A stretch of 19,830 nucleotides of DNA from Firmicutes bacterium UBA3910 (lineage in GTDB: Bacteria; Bacillota; Limnochordia; Darwinibacteriales; Darwinibacteriaceae), in contig DGFC01000151.1 of the NCBI GenBank assembly GCA_002391465.1, forward strand, positions 1-19,830, in the 5' to 3' direction. Shown in pieces: positions 1 to 8,222 of the stretch. The notes under the pieces were generated by a model. It did no database searches. It saw nothing but the letters and a program-made list of their open reading frames with translations, and was not told where the DNA came from. The position numbers were made by a program, and so were the translations under genes. Positions within the stretch are counted from its first letter, which is position 1. Each line of letters starts with the position of its first letter.

Positions 1-41
1 ATGAAACCTGAACCTAAAATGCCGATTCCTACCCTTTGCAT
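1..41 (-). CDS. Gfo/Idh/MocA-type oxidoreductase, N-terminus only (cut by window edge)
   Basis: Only 13 full codons are visible. They start at an ATG at 41 and read MQRVGIGILGSGF before leaving the window. The beta strand followed by GxxGxG (GILGSGF) is the classic start of the Rossmann NAD(P)-binding fold, and this spelling is typical of Gfo/Idh/MocA sugar and inositol dehydrogenases. A good ribosome binding site (GGGAGG, 8 bases before the ATG) supports a real start. It follows the operon terminator in the same direction, so it probably belongs to a neighbouring unit of the same sugar locus. The family call rests on very few residues; another Rossmann oxidoreductase is possible. Confidence 0.6.
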   Translation of the reverse strand, partial: MQRVGIGILGSGF

Positions 42-239
42 CTACCGGTTCCTCCCGCTTGTGTCTTGAGCCTCTGCCTGTACCTGTTAATTCCAGATCG
101 TCTGGTACAATCCTTTTAAACCTGCAGGGCAAAACACCTCTCGGAGCAACTTGCTGCACCTGGAAATACCCCACCAACCTTGGTTTGGTGCCGCTTTTAC
201 GAAAACTGCTGTCACCTGTAAACACAGGCGAAAAAGCCA
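42..239. promoter_or_regulatory. Intergenic region before the oxidoreductase, with inverted repeats
   Basis: No gene is visible between the operon terminator and the ATG at 41. It holds the ribosome binding site (about 50-56) and a nested inverted repeat: CCAGA-TCG-TCTGG (93-105) inside TGTACC (79-84) / GGTACA (104-109). These may be operator half-sites for control of the downstream gene. I see no convincing -35/-10 pair. Confidence 0.25.
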
Positions 240-281
240 AAACCCCACACAGCTACCCCCGACCTCAACCTTGTGGGGTTT
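231..281 (-). terminator. Intrinsic terminator at the end of the operon
   Basis: Read on the minus strand, AAACCCCACA (281-272) pairs perfectly with TGTGGGGTTT (249-240) across a 22-base loop. An interrupted U-rich tail (TTTTGGCTTTTT) follows. It lies about 45 bases after the stop of the beta-helix gene and ends the long minus-strand unit. The loop is longer than usual. Confidence 0.6.
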
Positions 282-324
282 GTCAGGAACACCTTCACTT
301 GGGATCGGCGGGCCGTGGACAACC

Positions 325-1839
325 CTAGTCATACCGATTATCATACATGGCCCCCACGCTTACGTTCACGACGTGCTGCTCATTCCCGCTGAAGGAGTTG
401 GATGATACGCTTATGTTTTCGCAACCCTCACCCAACTTGATTCCTACTCCATTGTGCAAAAGCAGATTGCCTGCGATAGCAGTGTCCTGAACATCTTGCA
501 GGAAGATCCCCGTAAGCACGCTTTGACCAACGTAATTCTCCGATATTCTCGCTTCACGCACTCCTAGAAAGACAATGGCAGTACGATTAGCAATGAACCG
601 GTTTCGCTGCACGACTGTGCCTGCATTGGCGCCATGGAAGCGAAGGCCGCTTTGCCGGTTAGCTGTGATGATGTTGTCGAGCAGCAGATTCTTGGGCGCG
701 TTCTGGAAGTAGATACCCACATCATTGTAGGCGACGTGACTCGAAGTGAATATATTCTCCTCCGAACCGTAAGCGAAGATGCCAACCCCATTATCCAGAA
801 CACTTAGGCCCTCATAATAGTTGAAACTGCTGAGACTCAAGAACACCCCCTGGCCGCAGTTGGTGACTACACACCTTGAGGCGCGGTTGTGATCAGCACT
901 ACGAAAATCTAAACCGTGGTTGCAATCATCAAAAGCTGTATCCTCAATACGGCAGTCTAAACTGTAGGCAAAACATGCGCCAAAAATGCTGTGTCTGGAA
1001 AAACTGCAGTCAGTGACGGTGATATTTCTGGAATGAAGAACATGTAAACCAATACTCGCCTCGGAGATGGTCAAATCGGAGAGGCTGAGATTCTCACATC
1101 CTACCAAAATGATCTGTCCGTAGTCGCCACCAGCTATTTCTTCATCGTGGAGTCCTACAGCAAAAAGCAGCCTCTTACGGTTCACCCAGTTGTCTTCAAT
1201 CATGTGGGTTTGAAACAGGTCCGCATCTGCTCCCACCTCGAACAAGCCCGTATAAACAGCGACGCCAGCACTTCCTGCACTAACGGGCTTACCCGCCAAA
1301 CAGAGTCCACAGCGCAGGAACTCGTTACCGGTAATCTCGGCCCGACGGCCCCCAGCCACCCACATCCCGGCGAAGCCCAACTTATACTCTCCGGTATGGA
1401 GCTCTACTCTGTTCCCCCTGAACCTGAAATCGTCGCCGGTAACAACCAACCCTCTGCCCGAGTGCACAATCGTTATTCCGTTTATCTCCACCCCTGAGCC
1501 TCTCACTTCGAATACTGTGGCCAACGGAGTACCAACGACCTTAGTTGTGGAAGGCCCAGCTGCAGACGTTATAGTAAGGGGGATGCTGATCACCAAGGGG
1601 AATTCCTCTAGATCTGCGTCATAGACACCGGGTGAAAGCAAAATTGTATCTCCCTCCTCGGCTAGACCCAGCGCCTCAGTAATGCTCTGGCAAACTAGAT
1701 GGCCCCTACCCAGTGGCGGGCAAGTTGGTTCGACCGTGATCGTCTTGGTTTCGGCCGGTGCAACGAATAGCAATATCAAGACGACGCCGAGCAAGTAGGT
1801 TAACCACCGCAGCGTTTGGTACTTCTCGCCCAAGGTCAT
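325..1839 (-). CDS. Secreted right-handed parallel beta-helix (NosD/CASH-like) protein
   Basis: 504 residues. An N-terminal hydrophobic segment (about 11-30) ending near AETK is a signal peptide or anchor. Residues 36-75 contain a cysteine pair and the GDTILLSPGVYD strand typical of pectate-lyase-like and NosD-type beta-helix starts. From about 85 to the end there are repeated short strands with asparagine ladders and N-x-[IV] or GI-type turns (for example NGVGIFAYGS, NDVGIYFQNA, NGVGIKLGEG), the pattern of CASH/PbH1 coils. Such folds bind or cleave polysaccharides, but no lyase or hydrolase catalytic motif is recognisable, so the substrate is unknown. It is the last gene of the run, separated from GH3-4 by a strong hairpin with a T-run, so it may be expressed at a lower level. 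The ATG start has GGGGG 7-8 bases upstream. Confidence 0.8.
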   Translation of the reverse strand: MTLGEKYQTLRWLTYLLGVVLILLFVAPAETKTITVEPTCPPLGRGHLVCQSITEALGLAEEGDTILLSPGVYDADLEEFPLVISIPLTITSAAGPSTTKVVGTPLATVFEVRGSGVEINGITIVHSGRGLVVTGDDFRFRGNRVELHTGEYKLGFAGMWVAGGRRAEITGNEFLRCGLCLAGKPVSAGSAGVAVYTGLFEVGADADLFQTHMIEDNWVNRKRLLFAVGLHDEEIAGGDYGQIILVGCENLSLSDLTISEASIGLHVLHSRNITVTDCSFSRHSIFGACFAYSLDCRIEDTAFDDCNHGLDFRSADHNRASRCVVTNCGQGVFLSLSSFNYYEGLSVLDNGVGIFAYGSEENIFTSSHVAYNDVGIYFQNAPKNLLLDNIITANRQSGLRFHGANAGTVVQRNRFIANRTAIVFLGVREARISENYVGQSVLTGIFLQDVQDTAIAGNLLLHNGVGIKLGEGCENISVSSNSFSGNEQHVVNVSVGAMYDNRYD

Positions 1840-1868
1840 TTTCTGCCCCCATTCTCCATCTGAACATC

Positions 1869-1909
1869 AAAAAGGGGGCAGGGTTCACCATCAGGCAAAC
1901 CCTGCCGCC
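1869..1909 (-). terminator. Intrinsic terminator or attenuator between GH3-4 and the beta-helix gene
   Basis: On the minus strand GGCAGGGTT (1906-1898) pairs perfectly with AACCCTGCC (1885-1877), 12-base loop, followed by CCC and five Ts. Only about 30 bases separate the T-run from the next start codon, too little for an obvious new promoter, so partial readthrough is likely. Confidence 0.7.
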
Positions 1910-1942
1910 TCTATTCCTTCTGACTGCAGTCTTCGCAGCAGC

Positions 1943-3847
1943 CTAGTAACTCAAGCCGAAACCATATTCAAAGAGTGGATCAACTGTATCAAAGGGGACG
2001 TCTTCTAGTTGTGCTTCTACTGCCTCCATGGAGGAAGGAAGCTCAAATGGCAATCTGCCCACGGGATTGAAACGACCAAACACCACATCAAGTAGGGCAT
2101 TGTCCAAAACGTCGAACAGGACAAAGGTTCCGGCAGACTGTTCGAACAGCTCCTCCGGCAGAACCACAAGGGAACTGCTGATGTCGATGCCCACCACCGT
2201 GGGTACACCAGTGCCGGCTACCGCACTGATCAGGGCCATGGTTTCTGCGGGGAATTTGATGTCGCTACCACCACCGCCCATGCCACCGCCACCCGAGACG
2301 GCTGCTACTCTCATAATGGCGATATCGGCTTCGGTCGGATCGTCCACTATCTCTCCATAGAGGCTAGCAATCTTGGGTTCCATGCCTGATACGAATATTC
2401 TCGTCTTTCTGGCCGCGCCTGTCTCTGCGTCGATGCGCACTTCGGCGAACGGCAATGTTCCGTCATTACTTAGCATGACGATGGATTCGAGCTGAGCCTG
2501 ATAGCCGAGGGCCTGGTGTTCTGCGCTCTGCAGGATGTTTGCCGCAGCCATGGTGTCTACATAGGGATTCTCGAACAGTCCGAGCATAAACGGCTGTCTG
2601 AGAATTCTCTTCACCGATTCGTTGATGCGGTCTTCGGAGATGACACCGTCTCTCACCAGCTGTACAATGACTTCTGGGTCAGTCTGGGCGCCGAATTGGT
2701 CAACACCGGCGTTGATACACATGGCATAACGCCCAGCTATGTCCAGTTCTGCCGCATCGTCGTAAGCTGCGAAACCGAGTACTCCCCAGTCCGTGCACAC
2801 TACGCCGTCAAACTGCAGCTTATCTCTGAGCAGCTGATTAACGGCGAAGTCAGAATAGGAAATGGGTACCGTATCGTAGTCCTTCATCACACTGTAGTAA
2901 GACATGGTTGCGGTAGCACCAGCTTGGAAGGCTGCCTCGAACGGGATCAAGTGGTAATCCAGGTTGTCTCCCGGATAGACCAGGTAGTAGCCGCCACCGT
3001 CTTCGTGGGGTCCCGAGCCGGGCCAGTGTTTGACCATGGCAAGGATGCCCTCGTCCTTGGGATCCTTAACTTTGGCACCGTCTAAGAAGGCCACGGTCAT
3101 CTCGGCCGTTAAGTGGGCGTCTTCGGACCAGCATCCCGCGTTGCGGCCCCAGCGCGGGTCGGTTGTGACGTCGATCTGGGGACCAAGAATCATGTGCAGA
3201 CCAACGGCACGATACTCCTTAGCGACTACACGGCCGAACTCCCTGACGAGATCCAGGTTACGCGTTGCAGCCAGTCCGTACTGCCCTTCTCTACTAGGCC
3301 ACTGCGAGAAGTATTGGGTTCCCCTGACATGGGCTCCGAGGGTAGCACCGTGCCTCGGATCGGTGCTGAAGACGATGGGGATGCCCAGCCTGGTCCCTTC
3401 GGCGATCTCCTGCAGGGCGTTGGACCAGGCAGCAAAGGTTGCGGGGGGCGCCACACCGTTGTTGAGAATGTTGGTGATATGTTTGTCAACGATCAAGGTG
3501 TAGGGCGAGTAAGACAGCCTTTCACCACGCTGAGTTTGAGTGATTATGTCTTCCTTCTGCACAACGCCGTCAAGTGGCACAGTGATGTTGGGATGAACCA
3601 TCTGGCCCGCCTTTTCTTCCAGGGTCATCAGCGAGACCAGATTATCCACCCGCTCATCGATAGGCAGCCTCCAGTCCTCATAGGGATCAAGCTCGCCATT
3701 GGCGTTCAAGTCGCGAAACAGCAGTCCATCAATTTCCAAGATGGGCTTAACCCTGCTTTCGACCACCGGCTGTTCCTGAGCTAGAACAGAAACACTTGCA
3801 CACAGCAACAACCCAACAAAGAACGCGACAAGCAGTCTCCGTCTCAC
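1943..3847 (-). CDS. GH3-4: secreted glycoside hydrolase family 3 protein with altered acid/base site
   Basis: 634 residues with a signal peptide (about 1-23, VLAQ). An EF-hand-like loop D46-E57 (DLNANGELDPYE) is followed by the GH3 barrel. KHWPGSG (273-279) and CTDWG with the predicted nucleophile D353 are the family's conserved sites. The alpha/beta domain (about 450-634) ends in the usual YGFGLSY. Where GH3-1 has VGE with its acid/base glutamate, this protein has VAA (A516), followed by a glycine-rich stretch around 518-528. Hydrolysis with a normal acid/base is therefore doubtful; a different donor, weak activity or a binding role are all possible. Beta-glucosidase is the default family expectation, not shown here. 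GTG start preceded by GGAGGAGG at good spacing. It follows CBM9-like C and precedes a terminator. Confidence 0.9.
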   Translation of the reverse strand: MRRRLLVAFFVGLLLCASVSVLAQEQPVVESRVKPILEIDGLLFRDLNANGELDPYEDWRLPIDERVDNLVSLMTLEEKAGQMVHPNITVPLDGVVQKEDIITQTQRGERLSYSPYTLIVDKHITNILNNGVAPPATFAAWSNALQEIAEGTRLGIPIVFSTDPRHGATLGAHVRGTQYFSQWPSREGQYGLAATRNLDLVREFGRVVAKEYRAVGLHMILGPQIDVTTDPRWGRNAGCWSEDAHLTAEMTVAFLDGAKVKDPKDEGILAMVKHWPGSGPHEDGGGYYLVYPGDNLDYHLIPFEAAFQAGATATMSYYSVMKDYDTVPISYSDFAVNQLLRDKLQFDGVVCTDWGVLGFAAYDDAAELDIAGRYAMCINAGVDQFGAQTDPEVIVQLVRDGVISEDRINESVKRILRQPFMLGLFENPYVDTMAAANILQSAEHQALGYQAQLESIVMLSNDGTLPFAEVRIDAETGAARKTRIFVSGMEPKIASLYGEIVDDPTEADIAIMRVAAVSGGGGMGGGGSDIKFPAETMALISAVAGTGVPTVVGIDISSSLVVLPEELFEQSAGTFVLFDVLDNALLDVVFGRFNPVGRLPFELPSSMEAVEAQLEDVPFDTVDPLFEYGFGLSY

Positions 3848-3928
3848 TTCGATCCTCCTCCTAAGTCGTATTGGTTTTCAACTGTCCGAGAGAAATGATA
3901 TCTAGTAAGCACCACCTGCCTTCACTCG

Positions 3929-4702
3929 TTATTCTTCGAACCGCAGAATACCCCAATCCTTGGGTGACAGTTTGGGATTACCAGGCTTCCAGGTCAACCC
4001 GGTTGCCACCGAACCGGGACAAGCCTGGTCCAAGTCGTACAGCTCGAGATTAAAGCCAACCTCCATGCCCACCACGGGTTTCAGCACTGGAATCTGTTCG
4101 TTGCTAAGGGCGGCAAAGGGAAGCTTGATTTCTATGTTAAACCCCACTTCCGTTTCCTCAATAGCGTATTGGCATCCCTTGAGAACCTGGTCGTAGCCGT
4201 CCAAGCCCTCGGTGACGATCCCTTTCTTGAACAAGACGTTGTTGCGGTCGATTCCAGTTGGGAGTATCTCTGGATCGAAACCGAAGAGAAGACGGAAATC
4301 AGTGGGATCATAGAGGACTCTGCCAATCTCTGATAGGGGATCGGTGCCTAAATAGAGGGCCAGCCCGTCATTGCCTTCGATGTCATACGCCATAAAGCGG
4401 ATGAAGGGATTGTCGTCAGCGATCTCCCCGGCCAGGTATAGGTTTTCCTCATCCCACATCAAGTAAAACGTTCCGCTGGAGTCATAGGATCCGCTCCAGT
4501 ATTCGTGATGCTTAGTGAGCTGCCAATCTTCTCCTAGGTAAACGGGGCTTTCCCTAATCCAATCCGAAAGATCGCCATCTATAGCCGGCGGTGCGGCTGT
4601 CTTCCAGGCTATAGCAACTTCCTCTGCTGACACACCAAAACACAGGGTAAGGATCAGCAACAGGGTCAGCAGGCAAACGAACGAGCTTTTGCTTGCGGAC
4701 AC
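3929..4702 (-). CDS. CBM9-like protein C, secreted carbohydrate-binding module
   Basis: 257 residues from the preferred GTG start at 4702, which has GGAGGG 8 bases upstream. A TTG two codons earlier would sit only 2 bases after that site. Signal peptide about 1-27 (FGVSA-EE). The mature protein is a single beta-sandwich with the CBM9 hallmarks IDGDLSDW (41-48) and MWDEENLYLAGEIADD (82-97), and a C-terminal block CPG...TW...WGILRF. CBM9 modules bind sugar ends through stacked aromatic residues, usually as part of xylanases; here the module stands alone with no catalytic domain. It lies 19 bases downstream of its paralogue CBM9-like B. Role inferred: holding or sensing oligosaccharides outside the cytoplasm. 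Confidence 0.85.
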   Translation of the reverse strand: MSASKSSFVCLLTLLLILTLCFGVSAEEVAIAWKTAAPPAIDGDLSDWIRESPVYLGEDWQLTKHHEYWSGSYDSSGTFYLMWDEENLYLAGEIADDNPFIRFMAYDIEGNDGLALYLGTDPLSEIGRVLYDPTDFRLLFGFDPEILPTGIDRNNVLFKKGIVTEGLDGYDQVLKGCQYAIEETEVGFNIEIKLPFAALSNEQIPVLKPVVGMEVGFNLELYDLDQACPGSVATGLTWKPGNPKLSPKDWGILRFEE

Positions 4703-4721
4703 TCCCAAATCCCTCCTTTAG

Positions 4722-5525
4722 CTATTCTTCGGACACAAAGCCGCTGTCAACAAACACCAGATCTCCCCACAAGCTCGGATTTGTATTGATCCGCCGATCT
4801 CCGGTCCAGGCGAGCTGTGGTACAAACTCTGTACCAGGGCAGGCCATGATGGTGTCGGTTATGGCGAAGTTGAACTTGATGACATCCCCTATTTGAGGTG
4901 TATAAACGGGTATCCGGTTGTTGGAGAAATTGACCCATGGTATGACCGCTTCGTAGATGAAACCACGAGAAGTCAGCTGAACAGCCTTCTCGTATCCCTC
5001 GAGAACATTCTCACCGCCTTCCATTCCAGCCGAGGAAAACCGCTCACGCTTCTCCACCATGCTGCGATCAAACGCGGTGTCCCACCAGTTGTTGTCCGTG
5101 ATCAAGTACAGGAGGAAGTCACGTGTGTCATAGGCAGTTCTACCGGGATCAAGGTCGGGATCGGTGGAAATGTAGACCATAAAATTATCAACGTAGTCCA
5201 AAGGCAGCCCATCAATCACGTCAAAGCGCGAAGTCGTAGTCACGTCCGCAGCAAGGTACAAGTTGTCCTCGTCCCACATTACATAGACAACGCAGCTCGT
5301 CCCGTCTGGACCCAACCAATGGTCTGCATCCCTGATAACCTGCGAAATGTCGTTGATTACGATGGGTGTTAGGGTAATCCATTCCGCGATATCCCCATCG
5401 ACAGAAATTGGTTCCGAAGCCCTATAGGCATAAGCCACGGGAGGCGTCTTTTCCTGTGCCCACACTCCTGTACACCAAGTTAAGACAATGACCAAGGATA
5501 CCACGACAAACATTGCTCGCTTCAT
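4722..5525 (-). CDS. CBM9-like protein B, secreted carbohydrate-binding module
   Basis: 267 residues from the ATG at 5525. A GTG at 5534 in the same frame is an alternative that would add three residues; neither has a strong ribosome binding site. Signal peptide about 1-24 (VWAQ-EK). CBM9 hallmarks are SVDGDIAEW (41-49) and MWDEDNLYLAADV (83-95), then a DNFMVYISTDPD-type strand and the C-terminal signature ACPG...AWTG...NPSLWGDLVF. It shares this architecture with CBM9-like A and C, which suggests duplication. No hydrolase domain is present. It lies between the long GH3-3 and CBM9-like C, preceded by a perfect 11-bp hairpin. Confidence 0.85.
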   Translation of the reverse strand: MKRAMFVVVSLVIVLTWCTGVWAQEKTPPVAYAYRASEPISVDGDIAEWITLTPIVINDISQVIRDADHWLGPDGTSCVVYVMWDEDNLYLAADVTTTSRFDVIDGLPLDYVDNFMVYISTDPDLDPGRTAYDTRDFLLYLITDNNWWDTAFDRSMVEKRERFSSAGMEGGENVLEGYEKAVQLTSRGFIYEAVIPWVNFSNNRIPVYTPQIGDVIKFNFAITDTIMACPGTEFVPQLAWTGDRRINTNPSLWGDLVFVDSGFVSEE

Positions 5526-5554
5526 TTCGCTCACATCCCGGATTTATGTTTAGC

Positions 5555-5594
5555 GCGGGGCAAGTCGAGTCTACACCTGCCCAACTTGCCCCGC
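5555..5594 (-). other. Intercistronic hairpin between GH3-3 and CBM9-like B
   Basis: A perfect 11-bp inverted repeat, GCGGGGCAAGT (5555-5565) with ACTTGCCCCGC (5584-5594), and an 18-base loop. No T-run follows on either strand, so it is not a standard terminator. It could protect or process the mRNA on either side. Confidence 0.6.
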
Positions 5595-5614
5595 AGAGAG
5601 AGGATTAAGATGGA

Positions 5615-8071
5615 TTATTCTTCAACTACCACTACTGTGCTCAGATCACCGACTCTGATGACATGCTCACCAGGCGTGTCGAGAGTAATCTCCATGCGTA
5701 CTACAACGAAGCCTCCACCGTGTACGCTGATGAACTTGGAACCGACCAGGACGTCTCCCGAATAGACTTCAGCGACGGTGTTACCGTCTTTTCCATCGTT
5801 GTAGGCAATGAACATGATCTCAAAGGGTTCACCGACCTTTTGCGGAGCGTTGACGGCGCTTCTCTGCATGACAAGGTTGCCGCGTCTATCTAAGGTTTCG
5901 ACTTCCATGACCGTTCTTGGTACCAAGAGTGCCTCGAACCGAATATCCGCCTCTTCGCCGTAACGCAGACCAAAGTTGGCTGGCCACAGCACATCACCCA
6001 GATTATCGGGGAGTCGGAAGGTTGGGTCTCTCTTAACAGTTGCCGCCATGTACAATCTGGTATAGTCATCTACACCGATATCGTAAGCCAGTTCATGGAA
6101 GGACAGCAGGTAATCATCGGCAGATCTACCGATCTCGAACACGGTCTTACCCGTGGGTTCACGGCGTCCGAACACCATGTCAGCCAGGACTTCTGGATAG
6201 ACATAGCGGTAAAAGTCATAGCGTACACCGTGGTCGGGCGTGTTATCATATGTTGTGGCCAATATTGCGTCGAAGGCTTCCACTTCCGCCACACCGGGTT
6301 CGCTCGTGTACTGCAGAGCCATCTGCACAATCAACACCATCGGTTTGCCAGTCTCCAGCGCCTCATCCCTGATATCCTCGTAGGCATCATTGAGTGCCGA
6401 AGCCTGGATGATGATAACGTCCGCTTCCTCCATGTCATCGACTAGTTCAGCGAACTGGGACAATGCCGGAGGCACGGCTTGCTGCATAGCGCTGTGGTTG
6501 CTCTCGTAGTAGATCTTGATTCCGTGCGGCAGGGGCAGGAGGTTGTGGTCGTTCTTGAGCAGGATGGTGGACTGGGTCATCATGCGTTCTTCTAGATGAG
6601 TGATCAGGGAACGGCGAGCGCGGTTGATGTCGTAGATATCTTTGATCTCAAACTGCTCAGCGATGTATTCAGGGCTGCCGATCAAGTGCAGAGCAGTCTC
6701 CCAATCTCTGAAGGGATTGTCAAAAATTCCGATCCTGAACTTCTCACGCATCACGCGGAACACGGAGAGGTCCAAGCGCTCTTCCGTTATCAGGCCCCTC
6801 TCGAGCGCTTCCGCAACGTATTCTGGGAAGTAGCGCTGGAAGCCCACGTCTTCGAGCAAGCTGAGATCCTTGCCGGGAACAGCCAAATAGCAGCTGAACA
6901 TATCGATGCCGGTGTTCAGAATCAAGGCATAACGCTCAGCCAAGTCCAGCTGGGAAATGTCAACGCCGTCGCGAGTAATACCTGTCCCAGACAGGATACG
7001 TGTTGCATCTAGCGGCCAGTCGAGAACGATGACACCGTCATAACCGAGCTGTTCCCGCAACAAGTCGAAGGTGGCCTTGTCGAAGTAGGTCTGAACCCCA
7101 GGCGTGATGCCTATGTTGTTGTTGGTCATGACCCAGCGGGTGCCAGCGTCGACCGCCGCCTTCCAGCCAATCAGCCAGCTGTCTAGAAGATCAGCCGGTG
7201 ATTTAGCGTTCACATACGGGTTACGCCCGCCGCGTGCGATGAAGTGCTTTGTATGGGATTGGAAGTTGTGATCATCGTAAGCCGTGTTCTGCGCCACAAC
7301 CATTTCGGAGATATAATTTACTTCGTCTCCATACCAAGCGCCGATTTCGTTGCCATAGGTATGGAAGACCTGATGGTAGCCGATGGCCACAGATTCCTTA
7401 GCGTATTCGGAGTAAAGGTCGTAAACCAGCTGTGGATCGTGGCTTACGCCGGCAGCATACGGAGCGTTGTCGATCATGCCGCCCCAAGTGTTATAGGTGC
7501 GGTCACCGCTAAACGTGAGGGGAATGCCCAAACGGGTTCCTTCAGCAATAGCCTGGAGGTCGTTGAAAAGATCCAGCTGTTCTTTGGGCAGACCCGACAT
7601 GGCAGCGATATAGGTGAACACGTGCATGTTGTTGATCTGGTACCACATGGAGGCGCGGTTTCTATCGAGCTCATAGTAGATGTCTTCGCCGTAAAGGATC
7701 TCATCTACGTGTGTCACATCGACAAAAGAGCCATTCGTACCGCCAAGGCAGGCGAAAGCCAAAGCACCCGTTTTCTCCTCAACGGTCATCTTAGAAACCA
7801 GGTCCTTTGCGCGCTCCTCGATGGACAGACGCCAATCCTCATAGAGGTCCAACTCACCGTTCTTATTGAGGTCCTTGAAGTACAGACCGTCGACGACAAT
7901 GAACAGATTCTTGTCTTTGGCGCTCAAAGCCTCTTGCGTTGGGGTAGCCTCGATGTAATAGAAGCCTGATGCACTTTCCTTGATGGCAGACTCAGCGGCA
8001 AATACTGGAATCGCGGTACTGGACAACAGCATGGTGAGCGCAAGAACCAAAGCCAATGCCCTTCTCTTCAT
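5615..8071 (-). CDS. GH3-3: long divergent secreted GH3 protein with C-terminal beta-sandwich
   Basis: 818 residues from the ATG at 8071, chosen because AAAGGAG lies 8 bases upstream and a signal peptide follows at once (MKRRALALV...VFAAES). An upstream in-frame start would add 12 non-signal residues. EF-hand-like loop D67-E78 (DLNKNGELDLYE). The barrel keeps KH (275-276), but the usual PGSG after it reads IARGGRNP. The predicted nucleophile is D351 in VIVLDWP. In the alpha/beta domain the VGE acid/base position reads QASA (A559). Residues about 705-818 form an extra module with the VGEPFEI...GEHVIRVGDLSTVVV pattern of CARDB/Ig-like domains, which often mediate binding. It is the most divergent of the four GH3 proteins; its substrate is unknown and catalysis is uncertain. 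Confidence 0.88.
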   Translation of the reverse strand: MKRRALALVLALTMLLSSTAIPVFAAESAIKESASGFYYIEATPTQEALSAKDKNLFIVVDGLYFKDLNKNGELDLYEDWRLSIEERAKDLVSKMTVEEKTGALAFACLGGTNGSFVDVTHVDEILYGEDIYYELDRNRASMWYQINNMHVFTYIAAMSGLPKEQLDLFNDLQAIAEGTRLGIPLTFSGDRTYNTWGGMIDNAPYAAGVSHDPQLVYDLYSEYAKESVAIGYHQVFHTYGNEIGAWYGDEVNYISEMVVAQNTAYDDHNFQSHTKHFIARGGRNPYVNAKSPADLLDSWLIGWKAAVDAGTRWVMTNNNIGITPGVQTYFDKATFDLLREQLGYDGVIVLDWPLDATRILSGTGITRDGVDISQLDLAERYALILNTGIDMFSCYLAVPGKDLSLLEDVGFQRYFPEYVAEALERGLITEERLDLSVFRVMREKFRIGIFDNPFRDWETALHLIGSPEYIAEQFEIKDIYDINRARRSLITHLEERMMTQSTILLKNDHNLLPLPHGIKIYYESNHSAMQQAVPPALSQFAELVDDMEEADVIIIQASALNDAYEDIRDEALETGKPMVLIVQMALQYTSEPGVAEVEAFDAILATTYDNTPDHGVRYDFYRYVYPEVLADMVFGRREPTGKTVFEIGRSADDYLLSFHELAYDIGVDDYTRLYMAATVKRDPTFRLPDNLGDVLWPANFGLRYGEEADIRFEALLVPRTVMEVETLDRRGNLVMQRSAVNAPQKVGEPFEIMFIAYNDGKDGNTVAEVYSGDVLVGSKFISVHGGGFVVVRMEITLDTPGEHVIRVGDLSTVVVVEE

Positions 8072-8199
8072 GGAGCTACTCCTTTCCTCAGAAAATCGTT
8101 CACTCACCGCCTGAACTCCACGCCTTCCAAAAACTCACCCAACAACGTGATCCTCGGATTCAACCACCTCCTCGCTGTTCGCCACTTCTATCATGGCGT

Positions 8200-8222
8200 A
8201 GACTCTTAACTTAACAGAGTCT
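8200..8222 (-). other. Short hairpin directly after the ABC ATPase gene
   Basis: AGACTCT (8200-8206) and AGAGTCT (8216-8222) form a perfect 7-bp stem with a 9-base loop, touching the ATPase stop codon. No T-run follows on the minus strand. It begins a 150-bp gap before GH3-3 that otherwise holds only the GH3-3 ribosome binding site and a 19-codon ORF without one. Confidence 0.45.

Noticed and set aside
3113..3784. 223-codon plus-strand open frame
   Set aside because: It is antisense to the conserved barrel of GH3-4 with no family features; a shadow frame.
7244..7969. 241-codon plus-strand open frame
   Set aside because: It lies fully antisense to GH3-3, has no recognisable domain, and is explained by the codon bias of the true gene.
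8135..8194. 19-codon minus-strand ORF in the gap between the ATPase and GH3-3
   Set aside because: There is no ribosome binding site before its ATG and no recognisable peptide feature; likely chance.
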